A stretch of DNA of 64,000 nucleotides from Lachnospiraceae bacterium (GTDB lineage Bacteria; Bacillota; Clostridia; Lachnospirales; Lachnospiraceae): the NCBI GenBank assembly GCA_014804755.1, contig JAAUZE010000012.1:215183-279182 (forward strand), written 5' to 3'. The notes under the pieces are model-generated. The model worked only from the letters and a program-made list of their open reading frames with translations. It did not search any database and was not told the origin of the DNA. Shown here piece by piece: positions 26,232-33,519 of the stretch. The translations under genes were made by a program, and so were the position numbers. Each line of letters begins with the position of its first letter. The stretch's first letter is position 1.

Positions 26232-26852
26232 ATGGAGATGAATTTAACCAATTCGGTCAACTTTGCGTGGCAGTATCAAAGAGCGCCGCAAAAAGCAGCA
26301 TCGCAGAAAACAAAGAATCCAATGACTACAGGAAACGCTGCACAGACGGGAAGTGCGGATCGAACACAGGGAGCGGGGTTTACCCTTCATATCGGAAGCG
26401 GCGACAATGCGGACAGGATGCTGTCCGCCGTTGCGGGTAGAGGGAAAGGCGGCATGACAGTGTTCGAGCCGGCAGATTTCAATCCGGAACAACCGATGTA
26501 TAAGGTATGTACCTGGGATTTGGATGGTAACATGACGGAGCGTATGGTGGATCTGACAAAGGTGGACGCGCATAACAGCGATGAGGCGGAAATGTTTGCC
26601 TATTCCTGCTATTTATCAGACAGCGGGCAATATAAGGAGGCGGCCGACACGTTTATGCGGACGCGCGGGTATTTGTATGAGAATGTGTCGGATAAGGATA
26701 TGGACACAGAACCGGCGGATGCGCTTGCCACTGTGGCACAGACAAAAAGAGATTGGACGAAGCTGGCGGCTCTTTGTATGCAGATGCAGTACGACGGAGG
26801 CAACCTGAAGGGATACTTAGAGTACAAAAAGTTTGTTGATTTTTTCGGGTAA
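26232..26852 (+). CDS. Unknown protein, paralogue of the next gene
   Basis: 206 residues from an ATG with AAGGAGA about 8 nt upstream. The first ~70 residues are polar and low-complexity (QRAPQKAASQKTKNPMTTGN), with no signal peptide. The conserved core starts with MTVFEPADFNPEQPMYKV and includes WDLDGNMTERMVDLTKVDAHN and DEAEMFAYSCYLSDSG. The same order of motifs is seen in the protein at 26959-27546, so the two are diverged duplicates. The C-terminus is helical with aromatic residues (DWTKLAALCMQMQYDGG). Function unknown; a disordered N-terminus without a signal peptide would fit flagellar-type export. Confidence 0.65.
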   Translation: MEMNLTNSVNFAWQYQRAPQKAASQKTKNPMTTGNAAQTGSADRTQGAGFTLHIGSGDNADRMLSAVAGRGKGGMTVFEPADFNPEQPMYKVCTWDLDGNMTERMVDLTKVDAHNSDEAEMFAYSCYLSDSGQYKEAADTFMRTRGYLYENVSDKDMDTEPADALATVAQTKRDWTKLAALCMQMQYDGGNLKGYLEYKKFVDFFG

Positions 26853-26958
26853 TGTGCCATGTAAATGATGACTCATGCAGTCAATAAGAAAAACAGTAAA
26901 TAACAGAATTTAAAATGACTTTATATGGATGTAAAGAAATAGAAAGGATGAAGACAGA
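26853..26958 (+). promoter_or_regulatory. Possible sigma-28-like promoter in spacer
   Basis: TAAA (26862-26865), a 14-nt spacer and GTCAATAA (26880-26887) approach the flagellar sigma factor pattern (6 of 8 at the -10). This is weak on its own and is listed because similar motifs occur elsewhere in the cluster. Confidence 0.25.
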
Positions 26959-27546
26959 ATGCAGATTGAAAACAGAAATCCCAATATCAGTGTACCGGGA
27001 GCGGCAGCGCAGGTAAAAGCAAACGCCGCACGACAGACGGCGGGAACACCGCAGGCAAACGGTGATTTTTCCGGAAAAGTCATGAAATGTGTCTCCGCGG
27101 GCAGACAAAAGGTCATGTTGAACTCGGATGCGCTGATGTCTTACGCAAGCCCGCAGACAGGAGAGTCCGTCAATATTTACCGTGCGGAGCAGTACACAAA
27201 GGATAATCCGATTTATGTTGTAAAAGGACTTGACGCGAACGGGAAGGAATTTTCGTATGAGGTGGATGCGGCAAAGATTGATCCGCACCGCTGCAGCTAC
27301 AATGAGTTGATGGTATTGAATGTGGAGACGGGCGGCAATACGCCGGAAAATTACCTGCATGCCGTTGCTATGCGGGATAAGGCGGGTGTTTCGAGTTATT
27401 TTGAGCAGGCGGATTATCTGTCTGCAGGAAAAGCAATCTTATCGGATTATCGCACGCTTGGCGCTTGGGATTCCTATCTGTCGATGGATAAGTGGCTGCA
27501 GCGGATGATAGCGTATGCCGCAAAGAGCGCAAAAGGATTGTTCTAA
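26959..27546 (+). CDS. Unknown protein, paralogue of the previous gene
   Basis: 195 residues. The polar N-terminus (IENRNPNISVPGAAAQVKAN) lacks a signal peptide. The core aligns with its neighbour: KDNPIYVVKGLDANGKEFSY, then EVDAAKIDPHRCSYNELMVL, matching the neighbour's NPEQPMYKV..DLDGN..VDLTKVDAH..EAEMF. The second half is helical with many Ala, Tyr and Trp residues (YFEQADYLSAGKAILSDY). A gap of 106 nt separates it from the paralogue. I cannot name the family. The duplication suggests two interacting or interchangeable subunits of one structure. Confidence 0.65.
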   Translation: MQIENRNPNISVPGAAAQVKANAARQTAGTPQANGDFSGKVMKCVSAGRQKVMLNSDALMSYASPQTGESVNIYRAEQYTKDNPIYVVKGLDANGKEFSYEVDAAKIDPHRCSYNELMVLNVETGGNTPENYLHAVAMRDKAGVSSYFEQADYLSAGKAILSDYRTLGAWDSYLSMDKWLQRMIAYAAKSAKGLF

Positions 27547-27612
27547 AGAGTATGCCGTGCGCATGATGTGTGGAAATTTTATGCAATCCCTCTTAGGAAA
27601 TGGGCTTTTTTT

Positions 27613-27620
27613 GCCGATAT
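27613..27620 (+). promoter_or_regulatory. SigD-type -10 motif
   Basis: GCCGATAT, an exact match to the -10 consensus of SigD/sigma-28, 46 nt upstream of the next start. The -35 is weak (TAGG at 27594-27597, 15-nt spacer). Confidence 0.4.
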
Positions 27621-27665
27621 ACAGATAACGGGAAAGATTTTGTCTGAATCAGGGAGGATGATGAC

Positions 27666-28694
27666 ATGGCGATGGATGTAAGGGGATGGAACTCCGGCGG
27701 CTCCGCGGTCAAGACCTATCAGAGCGGCAATCGTGAAGTAAAGAGGATCACGTGCTATGATAAGGACGGAAATGTGACAGGAACAATGAGCATTTCACGT
27801 ACCAAAAAGCAGGACAAGGCCAAGACGAAGAAGCTGAACTATAATTTCAAGGAAGTTTCTTCATTTCTCATGAAAGCAAAGAATTCCGGCAGCGCAAGGC
27901 GCGCGGTGGCAATGGCGCAGAGAAAAGTGATCATGCTGCGCAAGAAGCTGAAAAAGGGAGAGTATAATGATCAGGAGATAGAGAGTGCTCTTGAGCATGC
28001 CAAAGCAATCGAGCGTGCGGCAAAAAAGCACTTAAAGAATCTGCAAAAAGAAGAACGCACAAAACGCCGGATGCAGAGCGAGGAACTGGAGGATGAATTC
28101 TTTTCAGAAGATAAGGAGAAATCCTACGGCGACATATTGCAGGAAGCAATGCGGGACAGCGGCGAAAGCGGTTCTTTGGCGGACGGTGTGCAGAATATGG
28201 TGCAGGACGCCATGGCACACGGAATGCCGGATTCGTTTGAGGAGCAGATTGCGTATGGCCAGGAGCAATTAGAACGGCTGACGGAATTGGTACAGCAGGG
28301 TGTACAGGAGACGATGGAGGAGCTTCTTGACGATACGGTGGAAAGCGTGCTCGTCTCGGGTAAGGGAACGTTCGAAATGACGGAGGAATCCCTTGAGATC
28401 ATCCCGTTAAAACCGGAACCGGAAGAATTTGAAACGAAAAAGAAAAAGCATCGCTCCGATGTCATGCGCGACATTGTGGAAGCGGACAATAAATATCTGA
28501 AGGCGCTCTTTGATCGGCTGCAAAAGGAAAAGCAGAGTGCGGCAGGCGGGAGCTTCGGCAATTCCGGTTCGTCAGGTCTCGGATTTTCCAATTTGAGCGC
28601 CGGTGTGTCGTTAGAGCTAAGAGGCGAATCCGTACCTGTGAAAACGTCGGCACCTGTGGCAGCAGCGGGCGGCAGCGTTGATGTTTCCTTATAA
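27666..28694 (+). CDS. Unknown coiled-coil protein of the cluster
   Basis: 342 residues, with GGGAGG as ribosome site and no signal peptide. It begins with a short strand region (REVKRITCYDKDGNVTGTMS), then a basic helical block (KLNYNFKEVSSFLMKAKNSG, ARRAVAMAQRKVIMLRKKLK) and a long coiled coil (~95-145). The central part is acidic and contains LADGVQNMVQDAMAHG. The C-terminal ~45 residues are Gly/Ser/Val-rich and probably flexible. A perfect SigD-like -10 lies upstream. The family is unknown to me; the layout would suit a filament-associated or scaffold protein. A partial double-hairpin element and a terminator follow the stop. Confidence 0.65.
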   Translation: MAMDVRGWNSGGSAVKTYQSGNREVKRITCYDKDGNVTGTMSISRTKKQDKAKTKKLNYNFKEVSSFLMKAKNSGSARRAVAMAQRKVIMLRKKLKKGEYNDQEIESALEHAKAIERAAKKHLKNLQKEERTKRRMQSEELEDEFFSEDKEKSYGDILQEAMRDSGESGSLADGVQNMVQDAMAHGMPDSFEEQIAYGQEQLERLTELVQQGVQETMEELLDDTVESVLVSGKGTFEMTEESLEIIPLKPEPEEFETKKKKHRSDVMRDIVEADNKYLKALFDRLQKEKQSAAGGSFGNSGSSGLGFSNLSAGVSLELRGESVPVKTSAPVAAAGGSVDVSL

Positions 28695-28753
28695 AAAAGA
28701 ATCCATCTTGGATGGCTGAAAAGACACCCCATATCTTGGGGGTGTCTTTTTTT
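28692..28753 (+). terminator. Terminator with partial double-hairpin element
   Basis: The stop codon continues as TAAAAAAGAATCC with a short stem (CCATC/GGATGG), like the first arm of the repeated elements. The real terminator is AAGACACCCC (28721-28730) with GGGGTGTCTT (28739-28748) plus T residues. Confidence 0.8.
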
Positions 28754-28778
28754 GCGTGCACTAAATTGTTTCATGGTA

Positions 28779-28806
28779 TTGACATGGGCGGAAGAATTGT
28801 TATAAT
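28779..28806 (+). promoter_or_regulatory. SigA-type promoter of the NlpC/P60 gene
   Basis: TTGACA (28779-28784), 16-nt spacer, TATAAT (28801-28806). Confidence 0.88.
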
Positions 28807-28810
28807 AGCC

Positions 28811-28877
28811 TGTAATATATGAAATAATTTTGTAACATTTAATATTTATGTAACATATGAAAAGATTTTGTAATAAT
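28811..28877 (+). repeat. Repeated TGTAAY boxes in the leader of the NlpC/P60 gene
   Basis: TGTAA(T/C) occurs at 28811, 28831, 28849 and 28869. Two 27-nt imperfect direct repeats start at 28812 and 28850, each holding TGAAAW, 5 nt, TGTAAY, close to the WalR (YycF) box of cell-wall hydrolase genes. The boxes lie just downstream of the predicted transcription start. Confidence 0.6.
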
Positions 28878-28887
28878 TGGAGCGCAT

Positions 28888-30048
28888 ATGAAAAAGAAAA
28901 TCCTACATACAAACAAATATATTGTCAAACGAATCTGCTCGTATGCATTGGTGTTCTGCATGTTGTTTGCGTCGGACGTGATACCTACAGAGGCGGCAAA
29001 TTTTGAGGCGGCTGCCGTTATGGGCATCGAAGGCGTACTTGAGAACACGTTCGATGACGAGGAAATTGATGAGGCGGATCCTGACGAGTTTGTAACAGGC
29101 GCGGGTGTGGAGCTGATCATCGGCAGCATCGACAGCATGACAAAGCAGGATTTTGAAGACCTGATGGAGAATCTCGTGATCGTTGAGGAGGAGGAACCGA
29201 AGGAAAACTGGGGTTATGAGAACCTTGGCGTTGCCGACGTGTCTGAAAGCCTGAATGTGCGCAGGAATGCCGGTACGGATTCGGAGAAGATCGGCGAGCT
29301 GCCTGCGGGCGCAGGCTGTGAGATCCTTGACACGGCGGACGGCTGGGCACATATTCGTTCCGGCTCAGTCGAGGGCTATGTGAGTCTGGATTATCTCGCA
29401 ACGGGCGAACGCGCAGAGGAACTGGCACAGCAGAATCAGACACTGACCGCGACGGTGCTGGCACAGGCGTTAAAAGTCAGAAAGCAGCCGGATACCGAGC
29501 ATGGTACATGGGGGCTGATCGCAAACGGCAGGGAGCTGGAGGTTGTTGAGGTTTTAGATAACGGATGGGTATCGGTCGTGTACGGCGATGGTATGGATGC
29601 CGCTTATGTGAGCGGGGAATATGTAGATGTCGCGTACAGACTGGACACGGCGCTCACCATGATGGAAGTGCGATACGGAAAAGGCGTAACGGATGCCGGG
29701 ATCGATCTGGCAAATCGTGCGATTCAGTATGTCGGCTGTCCCTATGTTTATGGCGGCACCAGTTTATCAAACGGAACAGACTGCTCCGGATTTACGATGC
29801 TCTTATATGCCAAATATGGTATCAGCCTTGCCCATTCCGCAAGAGCACAGGCGCGCTGCGGTTCTGACGTGTCGATCTCGCAGCTTCGTCCGGGTGATCT
29901 GGTATTTTATTCTCAGGGTGGCAGCATTGATCATGTGGCAATCTATATCGGGGGCGGAAAAGTATGCCATGCGAGCAATCCGACAAACGGCATCATTATT
30001 ACCGGGGTGAATTATCGTACGCCTGTCTGTGCAAGACGGCTTCTGTAA
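28888..30048 (+). CDS. Secreted SH3-NlpC/P60 cell wall hydrolase
   Basis: 386 residues. A signal peptide spans ~1-37 (basic start, ICSYALVFCMLFASDVIPTEA, cut near EAA). Two bacterial SH3 domains follow (SLNVRRNAGTDSEKIGELPAG near 115-170 and ALKVRKQPDTEHGTWGLIANG near 190-245), which bind peptidoglycan. The C-terminal NlpC/P60 domain has the catalytic cysteine C299 in NGTDCSGF and the histidine in DHVAIYIGGG. The enzyme probably cuts peptide stems between gamma-D-Glu and the diamino acid outside the membrane. It has its own promoter and putative WalR-like boxes, which fits growth-linked control. Confidence 0.94.
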   Translation: MKKKILHTNKYIVKRICSYALVFCMLFASDVIPTEAANFEAAAVMGIEGVLENTFDDEEIDEADPDEFVTGAGVELIIGSIDSMTKQDFEDLMENLVIVEEEEPKENWGYENLGVADVSESLNVRRNAGTDSEKIGELPAGAGCEILDTADGWAHIRSGSVEGYVSLDYLATGERAEELAQQNQTLTATVLAQALKVRKQPDTEHGTWGLIANGRELEVVEVLDNGWVSVVYGDGMDAAYVSGEYVDVAYRLDTALTMMEVRYGKGVTDAGIDLANRAIQYVGCPYVYGGTSLSNGTDCSGFTMLLYAKYGISLAHSARAQARCGSDVSISQLRPGDLVFYSQGGSIDHVAIYIGGGKVCHASNPTNGIIITGVNYRTPVCARRLL

Positions 30049-30091
30049 TGTTTTTATGATCATTTACATCATAGGTTAGGAATCTGGAATC

Positions 30092-30805
30092 ATGGAAATA
30101 GCTATCGTAGAGGATGATCCGGTACACAGCAGGCTGCTGCAGCAGTATATTTCGGTTTGGGCCAAAGCGCAGAACAGAACCGTTCATATTTCGAATTATG
30201 CAAATGCCGCAGGCTTCCTGTTCAGTCTGGAAGACAGGGCGCCGGATGCGGTGTTTGCGGATATCCAAATGCCCGGAATGAGCGGGATGGAGATGATACG
30301 GAAGCTGCGCGAAAAGGACAGCAAAATGCCGGTGGTTTTTACATCGGGCCTGTCCGAATATCTGAGAGAAGGCTATGAGGTGCAGGCATTGCACTATCTG
30401 ATAAAGCCGATCTCAGAACAAAAAGTGTTTGAATGTATGGACAGGATATGCAGCCGGGTCCATACGCAGGAGCTGTTTGCCGCCAGAACGGAGGACGGCA
30501 TGGTCAGGCTGGATCTTCTGGAAGCCAACTACTGTGAGGCGGATGGGCATTATACCAGATTTGTGATGACGGATAGGTCTAAGATCCGGGTGATGGAAAG
30601 CATTTCCGATCTTGTGGAGGAATTGGCGGGAAAGAACTTTGTGAGGTGTCACCGCTCCTATTTATGCAATTTAGATAATGTAAAACAAATTGTCCGGGAT
30701 AATGTCATCTTTGATAACGGAGACGCCGTTCCGATCAGCAGGAGGATGTACCGTGACGTGAACCGGAAGTTCATAGAGTTCTACAGGGGATATCAGAAGA
30801 GATGA
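30092..30805 (+). CDS. LytTR-type response regulator
   Basis: 237 residues. The receiver domain (1-125) is complete: IVEDDPVHSR at the start, D57 in AVFADIQMPGMSG, the T/S strand VVFTSGLSEYL, and K in LIKP. The LytTR DNA-binding domain (~140-235) contains ANYCEADGHYTRF, FVRCHRSYLCNLDNVK and DGDAVPISRR-like strands. It overlaps the following GHKL kinase by ATGA, forming a classical AgrA/AgrC-like pair. The likely target is the ABC exporter operon downstream, inferred from position only. A short hairpin lies in the gap before the start. Confidence 0.93.
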   Translation: MEIAIVEDDPVHSRLLQQYISVWAKAQNRTVHISNYANAAGFLFSLEDRAPDAVFADIQMPGMSGMEMIRKLREKDSKMPVVFTSGLSEYLREGYEVQALHYLIKPISEQKVFECMDRICSRVHTQELFAARTEDGMVRLDLLEANYCEADGHYTRFVMTDRSKIRVMESISDLVEELAGKNFVRCHRSYLCNLDNVKQIVRDNVIFDNGDAVPISRRMYRDVNRKFIEFYRGYQKR

Positions 30806-31548
30806 TGGTTATTTGGATAGCGGCGGGAGCTTTTGTCTTTTTGGGTCTGCTGCTTGGGGCAAGAGTCTGGCTTGCGAAGCTGGTGGATCGGCGGATCAGT
30901 CATTATCAAAATGACCTGCTGCAAAAGCACTGTGAAGAAGTGGAGAATATGTACCGTCAGACCAGAGGCTGGCGGCATGATTACCACAATCATATTCAAT
31001 CCATGAAGGCATACCTTGCCATGGGAGAGACGGATAAGCTGGGAGAATATCTTGATCGGTTAGATGAGGATCTCACAACGGTTGACACGGTGATCAAAAC
31101 GGGAAATGTCATGATTGACGCTGTATTAAACAGCAAGATGTCTTTGGCGAAGGCAAAGCATATCGCCGTGGAGGCAAAGGCGATCGTGCCTTCCAAATTG
31201 GACATTTCGGAGATAGACTTATCGCTAATCATCGGAAATCTGATGGACAACGCCATGGAAGCGTGTCTGCGGATCGAGGATGAAGAGGCGAGGTTCATCA
31301 GAGTCTATATGGATATTCTCAAAGGGCAGCTATATATTTATGTCATGAACGCGGTGAACGGGCGTCCGGACAAAAGGCGCGGGGAGAATCATGAGATCAG
31401 GTATCCGTCCGTCAAAGAAGGAAGGTCCCACGGATTTGGTCTGATGCGGATAGACAAGGTTGTTGAGAGATGTAAGGGATATATTGACAGGCAGGATGAG
31501 GAAAATGTATTTGCTACGGAGATCCTCCTGCCGTTGGTGCACGAATGA
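30802..31548 (+). CDS. GHKL sensor histidine kinase, AgrC-like, one membrane segment
   Basis: 248 residues. One N-terminal membrane helix (~3-24) takes the place of the six-span sensor of AgrC/ComD proteins. The dimerisation helix holds H59 in WRHDYHNHIQS, and the GHKL ATPase domain has NLMDNAMEAC (N box) and GFGLMRIDKVV (G box). It should phosphorylate the overlapping LytTR regulator. With no real extracellular part, it must sense something in or near the membrane, perhaps through a partner such as the exporter encoded next. A start at 30805 is equally possible. No autoinducer peptide gene was found. Confidence 0.92.
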   Translation: MMVIWIAAGAFVFLGLLLGARVWLAKLVDRRISHYQNDLLQKHCEEVENMYRQTRGWRHDYHNHIQSMKAYLAMGETDKLGEYLDRLDEDLTTVDTVIKTGNVMIDAVLNSKMSLAKAKHIAVEAKAIVPSKLDISEIDLSLIIGNLMDNAMEACLRIEDEEARFIRVYMDILKGQLYIYVMNAVNGRPDKRRGENHEIRYPSVKEGRSHGFGLMRIDKVVERCKGYIDRQDEENVFATEILLPLVHE

Positions 31549-31567
31549 AACCATTCGTGCATTTTTT
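31538..31567 (+). terminator. Terminator overlapping the GHKL kinase stop
   Basis: TGCACGAATG (31538-31547) pairs with CATTCGTGCA (31552-31561) and is followed by six T residues. The stem includes the last codons and the stop. Confidence 0.88.
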
Positions 31568-31681
31568 CTTTTTCGGAAATTTCTTATGCTATACTGATCA
31601 AAACGCGATAAGTTGAATAAAAAATGCGTGTTCAACCGATAAAGAATCAGCGTGCGCGTCGCAGCGCGCAGGGGGATCAGA

Positions 31682-33517
31682 TTGAAACAAACAGAATCAC
31701 AGTATGAAAAGCAATACAATATTTTTCAGAACATAGGCTATTATTTTCAGTACTACAGACAAAGCATTCCTGTTTTTCTGTGGATGTGTTTAGCGGAAGT
31801 GGTGTTTGGCGCGGTACAGCCTCTCTTTGGTATCTATCTGCCGAAGATAACATTGGATCTGGTGACGAAGGGCGTCACACTGCAGAGGCTGTGGCTGACG
31901 CTGGCAGTATTCGGATTATTGTGCCTGAGCGTCTATGTGGCATCTGCTGCCAGTCAGGGAAAATATTCTCTTTATAATACCAGACGAAATGAGCTGCTTG
32001 CAAACATATTTCTAAAAACGCTGCGGGTTCCCTATCGATATGTGGAGGAAGGACGTGCCAAAGAATTGTATTGGAAGGCAATGGGAGTTATTAACGGCGG
32101 GGATTTTTGCGCGCTCCACAAAGTGACCTATGCAGCCATTGACATTATCAGAAATGTCATCAGCTTTGTACTGTACAGTACGGTGCTCAGTTTCTTAAGT
32201 CCGTGGGTGGCAGGTCTGCTTTTGATCATTGCTCTGATACAATATGCCATCAGCCTTTCCAAGATCAAATATATGGAGAAATTCCGCGGCGAAGAGGCGG
32301 ATCTGGATAAGAAGAAGTCTTATCTTTTTTACAATGCCATGGGAAGTCCGACTGCGGCAAAGGATGTGAGAATCTTTGGCATGACGGGATGGCTGAACAA
32401 GGAAAAGGACATGCTGCTGGCGAAATGCAGAGAGCTGGCGAAACGGAAGGGGAGGGGAGATTATGTATATTGGCAGATCGACAATCTGTTGTCTGTGGGG
32501 CGGGATATTTTTGCCTATGGATATCTGCTGAAAAAGGTATTTGACGGTGCGGTGAGCGCCGGAGAGTTTGTATTATATTTTGGCGCGATCACCGGATTCG
32601 CCGGATTTGTGGGAAGTATTATGAACAGTCTGGCTGAGCTGCGCAGCGGTTCGAAGGATACCAATTTTTACAGAGCATATATGGAGCTGCCGGAAGAGGA
32701 TCTGCGGACAGGAAAAAGACATATTTCAGAATTGAAACAGCCGGTATCCATCGAGTTTCGAGATGTATCGTTTTCCTATGACATCAAGTCGGAGAAAAAA
32801 GTATTGGATCATTTCAACCTCAAAATAAACGCCGGGGAAAAGCTTGCGCTGGTGGGCGTCAACGGGGCCGGGAAAACAACCTTCGTCAAGCTGCTCTGCG
32901 GCATGTATGAGCCGGATGAGGGCAGTATTCTGATCGGCGGCATTGATCGAACGGAATTTCCGAAAGAGGAGCTTTACGAATTGTTTTCCGCCGTTTTTCA
33001 GGAACCCTTTATCCTTCCGGTCACGGTAGCGGAAAATTTAACCTTTGAGAGTGATTATGACAGTGAGAGGGCATGGAAAGCACTAGAGCGGGCAGGGCTT
33101 TATGAAAAATTTCATAAAAAAGGCGTGACCATGGATACCTTCTTTGACAAGGATATGGATGAGGAGGGATTGGAGCTGTCAGGAGGCGAAGAACAGCGGT
33201 TCCTGCTGGCAAGAGCGCTGTATAAGGACGCGCCCATTCTGGTGTTGGACGAGCCGACGGCAGCCTTGGATCCGATTGCGGAATCGGAGATTTATGATCA
33301 TTATTCACGGTATTCTGAAGGGAAAACGGCGGTTTTTATTTCCCACAGGCTTGCCAGCACACGGTTTTCGGACCGGATCGTACTGCTTGGAGAGGGCGGC
33401 ATTCTGGAGGAAGGAAGCCATCAGGAGTTGATGGATTTAAAGGGAGCCTATGCGAACATGTTTGAGGTGCAGAGCCGCTATTATGCCAAAACCAAGCTTG
33501 AGAAGGAGGTGTTTTAG
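31682..33517 (+). CDS. ABC exporter half-transporter, first subunit
   Basis: 611 residues from a TTG with AGGGGG at 31670-31675; an upstream GTG at 31652 is less likely. Six membrane segments fill residues ~25-330. The ATPase domain has Walker A GVNGAGKTT (K398), Q-loop AVFQEPF, signature LELSGGEEQ, Walker B ILVLDEPT with the catalytic Glu, D-loop AALDP and switch His in ISHRLAS. It is an ABCB-like type IV exporter subunit and should pair with the next gene product. The substrate is unknown; position behind a LytTR/GHKL pair suggests a peptide. An inverted repeat (GTTGAA at 31612-31617, TTCAAC at 31631-31636) lies in the upstream region. Confidence 0.92.
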   Translation: MKQTESQYEKQYNIFQNIGYYFQYYRQSIPVFLWMCLAEVVFGAVQPLFGIYLPKITLDLVTKGVTLQRLWLTLAVFGLLCLSVYVASAASQGKYSLYNTRRNELLANIFLKTLRVPYRYVEEGRAKELYWKAMGVINGGDFCALHKVTYAAIDIIRNVISFVLYSTVLSFLSPWVAGLLLIIALIQYAISLSKIKYMEKFRGEEADLDKKKSYLFYNAMGSPTAAKDVRIFGMTGWLNKEKDMLLAKCRELAKRKGRGDYVYWQIDNLLSVGRDIFAYGYLLKKVFDGAVSAGEFVLYFGAITGFAGFVGSIMNSLAELRSGSKDTNFYRAYMELPEEDLRTGKRHISELKQPVSIEFRDVSFSYDIKSEKKVLDHFNLKINAGEKLALVGVNGAGKTTFVKLLCGMYEPDEGSILIGGIDRTEFPKEELYELFSAVFQEPFILPVTVAENLTFESDYDSERAWKALERAGLYEKFHKKGVTMDTFFDKDMDEEGLELSGGEEQRFLLARALYKDAPILVLDEPTAALDPIAESEIYDHYSRYSEGKTAVFISHRLASTRFSDRIVLLGEGGILEEGSHQELMDLKGAYANMFEVQSRYYAKTKLEKEVF

Positions 33518-33519
33518 GG

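Noticed and set aside
26174..26440. Reading frame starting MDMELEFQNN
   Set aside because: It overlaps the better-supported gene at 26232 in another frame, and lacks a ribosome site and conserved features.
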